A DNA stretch of 5,113 bases from Clostridia bacterium (GTDB lineage Bacteria > Bacillota > Clostridia > Lutisporales > Lutisporaceae). Positions within the stretch are counted from its first letter, which is position 1. Each line of letters opens with the position of its first letter. This document shows positions 1 through 4,814 of the stretch, in pieces. The notes beneath the pieces are model-generated. The model was not told the origin of the DNA and ran no database searches. It saw only the letters and a list, made by a program, of their open reading frames with translations. The position numbers and the translations under genes were made by a program. The stretch covers positions 1-5,113 of the forward strand of contig JAQSYB010000146.1 in assembly GCA_029256365.1 (NCBI GenBank). The letters are read 5' to 3'.

Positions 1-1559
1 CCGCATCTCTCGAACATTTCCATAACAGCAGGCTGCAGGCAGGTAAAGAAAACAGCTTTGTTTTGCTGGGTCAAGCGCACACATAAATCCTCCAAAACCT
101 TTACCCCTGAAACGTCTGCTAGGGGCACTCCTCTCATTGAGAATATCAGAAGATCCTTTTCCCCAAAGGCAGAAAGCTTTTCCTCTAATTTATTGGCTGT
201 ACCGAAGTACAGAGGACCTGTAATATATATTACACAAGTACGTTTGTGATTGTCATGGTACTGCGTTTTATCTTGGAGCTTATTGGGATCAATATCGCTG
301 ACACTGATTTGCATATCCGAGACCTTAATAACAAACATCACGATGGAGAAAAATACCCCTATGATGATTGCAATGGTCAAATCAAATATCACTGTGGAAG
401 CCATGGTAATCAGAAATTTAAAAATTGAAGTCTTCAGCTTCTTATTAAATATATCCTTAATAACATGCCATTCGTTCATTCTCCAGGCAGTAACAATCAA
501 TACCCCTGCCAAGGCAGAAAGTGGTATTGCAGACATAACTCCTGCAAGGGCAAACATAGAAAGCAGTAGTATCAAAGCATGAAAGATACTAGTCAAACGG
601 GTCTGTGATCCTGAAGCAATTGCTACACTAGAACGTGCAATTGCTGCTGTAGCTGGGACTCCACCGAAAAATGGCAATATGATATTCCCAACCCCTTGTG
701 CGATTAGCTCTTGTCCTGCATTCAGCTTTTCATTCTTCATACGACCTGCGGAAGCTCCGCAAAGGAGACTTTCTATTAACCCTAGGGCAGCAATACTGAC
801 AGCGGGTATCAATAAATTCTGTATTTGGTCAATGCTTATACCGCTTAGATTCAGTCTATCCTGAAGAAAAAGAGTTCTAGGAATTTCACCAACATTGTCA
901 ACAGGTAACCTGAATGCTACAGCAGCAATGGTTGCCAAAATAATGGCTGCCAAGGAGCTTGGACAATATTGATTCAGCTTTTTGGGATAAATCATCATAA
1001 ATATAATAACAGCCAAGCCAATTATAAAGGCAGCGGGATTAAAGCTTTGCGTCATTGTAAAATAGCTGGACAGCTTTGCTATGGTGCTATGTCCCTCGGA
1101 CACAAAGCCCGTCAGATTATTGATTTGTCCCAGGGCAATAATGATTGCAATACCAGACGTAAATCCTGTAATAACAGGCAAGGGTATGAAGGAAACCAAA
1201 TCACCCAATTTAAAAATACCGGCTAGCAGCAGCAGAATACCTGATATCAAACATGCAATAAATACTCCCTGCAGCTGATATTGCGCAACCAGCGACACAA
1301 GTATTGCAGTCATCGCACCCGTAGGTCCTGATATCTGGAAGGAAGCCCCTGATAAAGCTCCGATAAACAATCCTGCAATAATAGCAGTAACGATTCCAGA
1401 CGCGGCACTGGCTCCGCTACCCACACCAAAGGCAAGTGCCAAAGGCAGTGCTACAGCGGCTACTGTAATGCCTGATAACAAATCCTTGCTGAGTTTTTGC
1501 TTATTATATCCAGAAAACTCTTTCTTTAATAGTTTGATATAATTATTGAATATATCCAT
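1..1559 (-). CDS. SulP/SLC26-family inorganic anion transporter with STAS domain (3' end cut by window edge)
   Basis: An uninterrupted minus-strand frame encodes 519 residues from an ATG at 1559-1557 to the left edge. The product is a membrane anion transporter; SulP members carry sulfate, bicarbonate or other anions, and the substrate cannot be read from sequence. Residues about 27-415 are strongly hydrophobic and fit the usual 14-segment 7+7 inverted-repeat fold. Recognisable family motifs are QISGPTGAMTAIL (75-87), ESLLCGASAGR (263-273), the QELIAQGVGN block (283-292) and GGVPATAAIARSSV (299-312). Residues from about 438 form a cytoplasmic STAS domain, with the conserved loop DVSG at 482-485. 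Family members are usually about 550 residues or more, so only the last part of STAS is missing. The start is supported by an AAGGGGAG ribosome binding site. It lies downstream of the AraC gene on the same strand, but a 394-bp gap with its own promoter argues for separate transcription. Confidence 0.93.
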   Translation of the reverse strand, partial: MDIFNNYIKLLKKEFSGYNKQKLSKDLLSGITVAAVALPLALAFGVGSGASAASGIVTAIIAGLFIGALSGASFQISGPTGAMTAILVSLVAQYQLQGVFIACLISGILLLLAGIFKLGDLVSFIPLPVITGFTSGIAIIIALGQINNLTGFVSEGHSTIAKLSSYFTMTQSFNPAAFIIGLAVIIFMMIYPKKLNQYCPSSLAAIILATIAAVAFRLPVDNVGEIPRTLFLQDRLNLSGISIDQIQNLLIPAVSIAALGLIESLLCGASAGRMKNEKLNAGQELIAQGVGNIILPFFGGVPATAAIARSSVAIASGSQTRLTSIFHALILLLSMFALAGVMSAIPLSALAGVLIVTAWRMNEWHVIKDIFNKKLKTSIFKFLITMASTVIFDLTIAIIIGVFFSIVMFVIKVSDMQISVSDIDPNKLQDKTQYHDNHKRTCVIYITGPLYFGTANKLEEKLSAFGEKDLLIFSMRGVPLADVSGVKVLEDLCVRLTQQNKAVFFTCLQPAVMEMFERC

Positions 1560-1566
1560 ATGAGTA

Positions 1567-1574
1567 CTCCCCTT
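1567..1574 (-). promoter_or_regulatory. Ribosome binding site of the SulP gene
   Basis: On the minus strand this reads AAGGGGAG, seven bases before the ATG at 1559. It fixes the start of the SulP transporter. Confidence 0.8.
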
Positions 1575-1627
1575 ACTTCGTTTTTGGCTCTGTTAAACCA
1601 TTGTGTTGATGTAAGCAATATTCATGC

Positions 1628-1689
1628 TGTCATCCTGAAGGAGCGGCGACTGAAGGATCTTAAGATTCTTCACTGCGTTCAGAATGACA
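1628..1689. repeat. 62-bp imperfect palindrome resembling a dispersed TGTCATTCTGA-type repeat
   Basis: The element begins TGTCATCCTGA and ends TCAGAATGACA, and is centred on ATCTTAAGAT, with the dyad axis between 1661 and 1662. The two arms match over the outer 11 bases with one difference and again over the inner GAAGGATCTTAAG/GAAGAATCTTAAG blocks. They differ in a variable middle part: GGAGCGGCGACT on the left, the shorter ACGCAGT on the right. From memory, palindromes with TGTCATTCTGA ends and a GAAGAATCT core are dispersed in noncoding DNA of many unrelated bacteria. They resemble REP/MITE-like elements, but this copy encodes nothing. It sits inside the predicted SulP leader and could fold as a long RNA hairpin. 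Confidence 0.7.
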
Positions 1690-1790
1690 TGTTACACAAT
1701 CGCAGAATGATTAACGTCTGCTGTTCACATAAATATCAACATAAATCTTTAACAAAGTCTAATTTTCACACAACAAACTCGACCCTAATA

Positions 1791-1819
1791 ATTTTATGCC
1801 TGATAATTTGCAATGTCAA
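1791..1819 (-). promoter_or_regulatory. Predicted sigma-A-type promoter of the SulP gene
   Basis: On the minus strand the -35 is a perfect TTGACA (1819-1814). After a 17-bp spacer comes TAAAAT as the -10 (1796-1791), one mismatch from consensus. Transcription would start near 1784, giving a leader of about 225 bases before the SulP ATG, with the palindromic repeat inside it. Confidence 0.6.
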
Positions 1820-1851
1820 TGAACGAACTGAATCCTTGTCCCTGTTTTTAG

Positions 1852-1869
1852 GGGAATATACACATTCCC
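1852..1869. repeat. Perfect short dyad GGGAAT-N6-ATTCCC upstream of the SulP promoter
   Basis: Six-base arms at 1852-1857 and 1864-1869 flank a six-base centre. No T-run follows on either strand, so it is a poor terminator. Its centre lies about 76 bases upstream of the predicted SulP transcription start, a place where an activator or repressor site would fit. It could equally be a chance palindrome. Confidence 0.35.
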
Positions 1870-1891
1870 ACTCAATTACCTGATGAAATGT

Positions 1892-1941
1892 TAATCTTTT
1901 GTAATATATAACAAAATACCTATAAATCTTACAAAATATTA
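1892..1941. repeat. AT-rich 13-bp inverted repeat just downstream of the AraC gene
   Basis: TAATCTTTTGTAA (1892-1904) is the inverted complement of TTACAAAATATTA (1929-1941) at 12 of 13 positions, with a 24-bp loop. The motif TTTTGTTA occurs once more inside the loop on the minus strand. The arms begin 13 bases after the AraC stop codon, so a weak terminator is possible, although there is no clear T-run after the stem. A protein-binding site is the alternative. Confidence 0.35.
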
Positions 1942-1953
1942 CTCCTCCACTGC

Positions 1954-2910
1954 TTATTCATTGTCTCGCCCCTCTGGATTACCTTCCCCGTAAGAATGCT
2001 GTATCTCTACAATGGCCTTATAATACTGCTTCGGCGATAAACCGAAGGACTTCTTAAAAGCCCGTACAAAGCTCGAATAATCCCTAAAACCGCACTGATC
2101 TGAAGCATTTGTAATTTGCATCCCTTTTTTGATTAGCATAGCAGCCTTAGCAAGTCTTTTCTGAAGGATGTAATGATGCAAAGTATAGCCTGTCTGATCT
2201 TTAAAATGATGCATGAGATAGTATCTGTTTATATAAAATCTAGCAGCAATGTGATCTATAGACAAATCGCTGTCCAAATTTTCATTAATATATGCTAAAA
2301 TGCTGACGATTCTTTCATCATATTGAATGTCTTTTTCATCCTTTTTTATCTGGGCTCTTCGTATGAATCTGTTTAGATATACCATTAGCTGCACAAAAAT
2401 TGCGTTCTGCAATATCTTACACCCAAAATCCCGATCTCTTATTTCTTTTTCCAAAGAAAACAAAGTATCTTGGATCACATTTAGATGCTCTGCATCAAAT
2501 CGAAATAACTTCATCCTTTCTCGTATTGCCAATTCAAAGCAGCTAGATAAGCTGCTGTCATCCGTACTGCAATTTGCGAGGAAGTCTGAGTTTATCCAAA
2601 GTACAATCCTCTCATAATATTCATTGGAATCTATGATTGGCTTGTGAAGCTCATTGCTGCCTACAAACAGAATATCCCAAGGCTTAAGCTTATAATATTT
2701 TCCTTCAATGACATAGGTTGCACTGCCGGAAATGAAAATCACAATTTTGTTGAAATCATGGTAGTGAAAAGTATGCTCTTCAGATTTCTTGTCCTTTAAA
2801 TGAAAGAATCTAAAATCCTCATTGAGATAACCTTTCTTTATCTTCAGCAAAGCACTTTCTTCCAAAATTGACTGAACCTCCTCTTTCATCGATATCCACA
2901 TTATTATCAT
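1954..2910 (-). CDS. AraC-family transcriptional regulator with cupin-like sensor domain
   Basis: This 318-codon frame encodes a cytoplasmic DNA-binding regulator. Numbered from the first ATG, residues about 45-92 have the AraC-type cupin sensor pattern, with HYH at 49-51, GSATYVIEGKYYKLKPWD and a histidine at 89. A helical linker follows. The C-terminal domain holds two helix-turn-helix units, about 215-240 (LSIDHIAARFYINRYYLMHHF) and 265-297, ending in the family signature GFRDYSSFVRAFKKSFGLSP. The ligand is unknown. It is divergent from the SDF transporter gene, the usual arrangement when a regulator controls its neighbour. The start is uncertain: the ATGs at 2910 and 2889 lack good ribosome binding sites. 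A strong GAGGAGG lies inside the frame at 2883-2877, eleven bases before an in-frame TTG at 2865. The sensor and DNA-binding domains are unaffected by this choice. Confidence 0.92.
   Translation of the reverse strand: MIIMWISMKEEVQSILEESALLKIKKGYLNEDFRFFHLKDKKSEEHTFHYHDFNKIVIFISGSATYVIEGKYYKLKPWDILFVGSNELHKPIIDSNEYYERIVLWINSDFLANCSTDDSSLSSCFELAIRERMKLFRFDAEHLNVIQDTLFSLEKEIRDRDFGCKILQNAIFVQLMVYLNRFIRRAQIKKDEKDIQYDERIVSILAYINENLDSDLSIDHIAARFYINRYYLMHHFKDQTGYTLHHYILQKRLAKAAMLIKKGMQITNASDQCGFRDYSSFVRAFKKSFGLSPKQYYKAIVEIQHSYGEGNPEGRDNE
2877..2883 (-). promoter_or_regulatory. Possible internal ribosome binding site for a shorter AraC start
   Basis: The minus strand reads GAGGAGG here, the best ribosome binding site near the AraC gene start. 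It is eleven bases from an in-frame TTG at 2865-2863, which would drop the first 15 residues. The spacing is long, so this is an alternative and not a firm reassignment. Confidence 0.35.
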
Positions 2911-2917
2911 AGCACTT

Positions 2918-2945
2918 TTTACAATGTAATAGACACTATTCGCAA
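2918..2945 (-). promoter_or_regulatory. Weak candidate promoter of the AraC gene
   Basis: On the minus strand, TTGCGA (2945-2940) and TGTAAA (2923-2918) are separated by 16 bp; each matches consensus at four of six positions. Transcription would start near 2911, leaving almost no leader for the ATG at 2910 and favouring a downstream start. Another -10-like TACAAT lies at 2956-2951 on the same strand. Confidence 0.3.
2928..2940. promoter_or_regulatory. Dyad AATAG-ACA-CTATT in the divergent AraC/SDF promoter region
   Basis: Five-base arms flank a three-base centre. It overlaps the weak AraC promoter and lies just upstream of where the -35 of the SDF transporter promoter should be. A regulator site is plausible, but AraC proteins often use direct repeats and the dyad is short. 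Confidence 0.25.
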
Positions 2946-2967
2946 TAAAAATTGTATTTATTTTGGA

Positions 2968-2973
2968 TATAAT
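2968..2973 (+). promoter_or_regulatory. -10 element of the SDF transporter promoter
   Basis: A perfect TATAAT lies 30 bases before the start codon, giving a short leader beginning near 2980. The hexamer 17 bp upstream is ATAAAA (2945-2950), a poor -35. A strong -10 with a poor -35 is typical of promoters needing an activator, which would fit control by the divergent AraC protein. Confidence 0.5.
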
Positions 2974-2990
2974 ATGATTAAAAATGTGTT

Positions 2991-2995
2991 GGAGG
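2991..2995 (+). promoter_or_regulatory. Ribosome binding site of the SDF transporter gene
   Basis: GGAGG lies seven bases before the ATG at 3003 but only one base before the in-frame TTG at 2997. It therefore selects 3003 as the start. Confidence 0.8.
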
Positions 2996-3002
2996 ATTGT
3001 AT

Positions 3003-4271
3003 ATGAAGTTATTGAAAGCTTACAGATCGTCTGTCATTCTGCTTGCTGCTGTCATGATCGGTGGTTTGATCGGAGCTATTGTCGGACCCAAGGCGGCCTT
3101 AGTGGAGCCCCTAGGTGAATTGTTTTTAAATTTGATGTTTATGATCATTGTTCCACTGGTATTTTTCAGTGTTACTTCAGCCATCGGCAATATGGTAAGC
3201 ATGAAGAGACTTGGAAAAATCATGTTTGCAGTGTTTATTGTCTTTACAAGTACTGCATTGCTGACTGCCGTTATCAGCCTTGCAGGTGCTTTAATAATGA
3301 ATCCTACAAAAGGGATTGATACAACAGCCATCCAAAGCCTCATGGCAAATGTACCGGAAAACGGGCAAAGCACAGAACAAGTCAGCCTTTTCAAGCAGCT
3401 TGTAAATACTTTTACGGTGTCGGACTTTATCAATCTATTTTCCAGAAAAAATATGCTTCAGCTCATTGTCTTTTCCATTGGCTTTGGTGCTTCAATCGCT
3501 TTGGTGAAAGAAAAAGCGCAGCCCTTGGCGAAGCTGTTAGAAGCAGGCACAAGTGTCATGATGAAGCTTGTTGATATCATCATGTATTATGCACCAATTG
3601 GACTCGGCTGTTATTTTGCAGCTATTATAGGTCAATTGGGTCCTCAGATACTTCAGGGCTATCTGAAAACCTTTGTATTATATTTGATTTTAACGGTGAT
3701 ATGCTACTTTGGATTATTTACACTTTATGCTTTTATCGCTGGTGGAAGAGACGGTATAAAATCCTTCTGGAAGAATGCCGCTACACCTTCCATAACAGCC
3801 TTAGCAACTTGCTCAAGCGCAGCTTGCATACCTGTTAACCTGGAATATGTCAAGAAAATGGGTGTTCCCAAGGATATTGCAGAAACCGTAATCCCATTAG
3901 GTGCAAATACGCATAAGGATGGCTCTGTCATAGGAGGCGTTTTAAAAATTGTATTCTTATTTGGGCTGTTTGGGTATAACATGACAGATATCAATTCTAT
4001 ATTATCAATCATTTTTACGGCCTTTTTGGTAGGTGCTGTAATGGGAGCAATTCCTGGGGGTGGGCTGATTGGTGAAATGTTAATCATCAGTATTTATGGT
4101 TTCCCCATTGAAGTTCTTCCAATTATAGCTGTTATAAGTACCATAATAGATGCTCCTGCTACGCTACTAAATTCTACAGGCAATACGGTATGTTCTATGA
4201 TGATAACAAGACTTGTTGAAGGCAGCAGAAGCAAGGCAAAGGTTTTATCACAAGAAAGTGGTGTTGCCTAA
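3003..4271 (+). CDS. Dicarboxylate/amino acid:cation symporter (SDF/DAACS family), divergent subtype
   Basis: The gene encodes 422 residues, a normal length for this family of inner-membrane secondary transporters that import acidic or neutral amino acids or C4-dicarboxylates with Na+ or H+. The first hydrophobic segments run from about residue 10. Hairpin 1 carries TCSSAACIP (269-277), TM7 PLGANTHKDGS (298-308), hairpin 2 IPGGGLIGEM (350-359) and TM8 IIDAPATLLNSTGN (381-394). By eye against the archaeal homologue GltPh, the TM7 motif NMDGT reads HKDGS, the substrate-binding TM8 arginine (R397) is Ala386, and the sodium ligand D405 is Asn394. D394 and N401 are kept as Asp383 and Asn390. The substrate is therefore probably not a typical glutamate/aspartate-like acid, and cation coupling may differ. 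The start is fixed by GGAGG. It is divergent from the AraC gene and ends at its own terminator, so it is probably monocistronic. Confidence 0.93.
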   Translation: MKLLKAYRSSVILLAAVMIGGLIGAIVGPKAALVEPLGELFLNLMFMIIVPLVFFSVTSAIGNMVSMKRLGKIMFAVFIVFTSTALLTAVISLAGALIMNPTKGIDTTAIQSLMANVPENGQSTEQVSLFKQLVNTFTVSDFINLFSRKNMLQLIVFSIGFGASIALVKEKAQPLAKLLEAGTSVMMKLVDIIMYYAPIGLGCYFAAIIGQLGPQILQGYLKTFVLYLILTVICYFGLFTLYAFIAGGRDGIKSFWKNAATPSITALATCSSAACIPVNLEYVKKMGVPKDIAETVIPLGANTHKDGSVIGGVLKIVFLFGLFGYNMTDINSILSIIFTAFLVGAVMGAIPGGGLIGEMLIISIYGFPIEVLPIIAVISTIIDAPATLLNSTGNTVCSMMITRLVEGSRSKAKVLSQESGVA

Positions 4272-4297
4272 GGTATTTTACATAGCACTAGCACGAT

Positions 4298-4338
4298 AAG
4301 AAGCGTTGGGGATTGCCCCCACGCTTCTTTTTTATTTT
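4298..4338 (+). terminator. Rho-independent terminator of the SDF transporter gene
   Basis: AGAAGCGT (4299-4306) pairs with ACGCTTCT (4321-4328). After one T/C mismatch, GGGG (4308-4311) pairs with CCCC (4316-4319) around an ATTG loop. The stem runs into a T-rich tract (4328-4338). It starts 27 bases after the stop codon and insulates the downstream ArsR unit. Confidence 0.9.
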
Positions 4339-4358
4339 ACAAAAATGTTTTTTGCCCA

Positions 4359-4387
4359 TTGACTTCATCGTATTTTTACGATATTAT
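4359..4387 (+). promoter_or_regulatory. Promoter of the ArsR-family repressor gene
   Basis: TTGACT (4359-4364) and TATTAT (4382-4387) are separated by exactly 17 bp, each one mismatch from the sigma-A consensus. Transcription would start near 4394. A perfect palindrome fills the spacer. Confidence 0.75.
4367..4382. promoter_or_regulatory. ArsR operator O1, inside the promoter spacer
   Basis: ATCGTA-TTTT-TACGAT is a palindrome with perfect six-base arms. It lies between the -35 and the -10, sharing one base with the -10. A repressor bound here would block RNA polymerase. The same arms recur ahead of the permease gene, supporting a shared operator. Confidence 0.75.
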
Positions 4388-4389
4388 TA

Positions 4390-4405
4390 ATCGCATATAG
4401 ACGAT
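4390..4405. promoter_or_regulatory. Probable imperfect operator O2 at the transcription start
   Basis: ATCGCATATAGACGAT keeps the outer ATCG-N8-CGAT frame of the other two sites but not the inner TA/TA pairs. Its centre is 23 bp from that of O1, about two helical turns, so repressor dimers could bind both on one DNA face. Confidence 0.5.
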
Positions 4406-4410
4406 ATACA

Positions 4411-4417
4411 AAAGGAG
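4411..4417 (+). promoter_or_regulatory. Ribosome binding site of the ArsR-family gene
   Basis: AAAGGAG lies eight bases before the ATG at 4426. It overlaps the in-frame GTG at 4417 and is only two bases from the ATG at 4420, so 4426 is the most likely start. Confidence 0.75.
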
Positions 4418-4425
4418 TGATGAAA

Positions 4426-4749
4426 ATGAACGTATCTAAAATATGTAATGCTTTAGGAAATGATGTGCGATATCAGATCGTAAAATCTCTAAAGAGCAAA
4501 TCTATTGCGACATGCTGCAATCGTATAGAGTACTACGAGAATGGAATCAGTGTTGGTGATGTAGTAAATGCAACGGGTTTGGCTCAATCAACTGTATCAC
4601 AGCATATCAAAGTACTCTTGGATGCAGAAATTATATACAAAGAAAAACGGGGACAATGGACCTGCTTCTTTTTAAACAAGGAGGTTATTGATCAATTTAT
4701 CAAAGCACTGTCCGACGATATGAATCAGGTCAACAATGACTGCGATTAA
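4426..4749 (+). CDS. ArsR/SmtB-family winged-helix repressor
   Basis: The gene encodes 107 residues, the usual size of these dimeric cytoplasmic repressors, which leave DNA on binding metal(loid)s or other signals. Residues 8-24 (NALGNDVRYQIVKSLKS) form the first conserved helix region. The recognition helix-turn-helix is about 41-66 (VVNATGLAQSTVSQHIKVLLD), followed by the beta-wing 67-83, where the usual KxGxW pattern reads KEKRGQWTCFFL. Cysteines are at 7, 30, 31, 80 and 106. The CxC of classical arsenic sensors (ELCVCDL in helix 3) is absent, since the matching stretch is ISVGDVV. The vicinal Cys30-Cys31 pair is the best candidate sensing site. The gene is probably autoregulated through O1 and O2. 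It precedes an ArsP-type permease by 65 bp, suggesting that it responds to that permease's substrate. An arsenical signal is plausible but unproven. Confidence 0.9.
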   Translation: MNVSKICNALGNDVRYQIVKSLKSKSIATCCNRIEYYENGISVGDVVNATGLAQSTVSQHIKVLLDAEIIYKEKRGQWTCFFLNKEVIDQFIKALSDDMNQVNNDCD

Positions 4750-4767
4750 AAACAGTCATTATTTTTT
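4735..4767 (+). terminator. Terminator-like hairpin spanning the ArsR stop codon
   Basis: AATGACTG (4735-4742) pairs perfectly with CAGTCATT (4753-4760), with a ten-base loop that contains the TAA stop of the ArsR gene, then A and six T's. The eight-pair stem has only three G-C pairs, so termination may be partial. It could lower or stop read-through into the permease gene. Confidence 0.5.
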
Positions 4768-4777
4768 AAATACATAT

Positions 4778-4793
4778 ATCGTAAATTTACGAT
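4778..4793. promoter_or_regulatory. Operator O3 in front of the permease gene, perfect 16-bp palindrome
   Basis: ATCGTAAATTTACGAT is fully palindromic and has the same six-base arms and spacing as O1. It ends six bases before the permease ribosome binding site. A weak promoter, TTTAAA (4765-4770), 17 bp, TACGAT (4788-4793), would overlap it, with four of six matches in each element. A bound repressor could block this promoter or act as a roadblock to polymerase coming from the arsR gene. Confidence 0.7.
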
Positions 4794-4798
4794 TAATT

Positions 4799-4806
4799 AA
4801 AGGAGG
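4799..4806 (+). promoter_or_regulatory. Ribosome binding site of the permease gene
   Basis: AAAGGAGG lies eight bases before the ATG at 4815. It is a near-ideal site that fixes the permease start. Confidence 0.85.
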
Positions 4807-4814
4807 ATATTATT

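Larger units (their letters stand above)
1560..1953. other. 394-bp noncoding region between the AraC and SulP genes
   Basis: No convincing gene is seen here on either strand. A plus-strand open frame over 1560-1883 has no ribosome binding site, resembles no family I recognise, and lies antisense to the SulP leader. In the minus-strand direction the region holds an AT-rich inverted repeat just after the AraC stop, a short GC-containing dyad, a sigma-A-like promoter, and a leader of about 225 bases with a 62-bp imperfect palindrome. No riboswitch class was recognised in the leader. Confidence 0.7.

Noticed and set aside
58..1278. Several plus-strand open frames of 60-110 codons opposite the SulP gene
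   Set aside because: They lie antisense to a clear, uninterrupted SulP coding frame with family motifs, lack ribosome binding sites and resemble nothing known.
1702..1721. Small hairpin GCAGA-N10-TCTGC in the SulP leader
   Set aside because: Five-base arms with a ten-base loop are expected by chance and nothing else supports a function.
1560..1883. A 107-codon plus-strand frame in the AraC-SulP gap
   Set aside because: It has no ribosome binding site, reads through the palindromic repeat and the minus-strand promoter, and has no recognisable domain.
2327..2617. A plus-strand frame opposite the AraC gene
   Set aside because: It is a shadow of the AraC coding sequence on the other strand.
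2997..2999. TTG at 2997 as the SDF transporter start
   Set aside because: GGAGG ends only one base before it; the ATG at 3003 has ideal spacing.
3020..4087. Two minus-strand frames opposite the SDF transporter gene
   Set aside because: They are shadows of a well-supported membrane protein gene and have no independent start signals.
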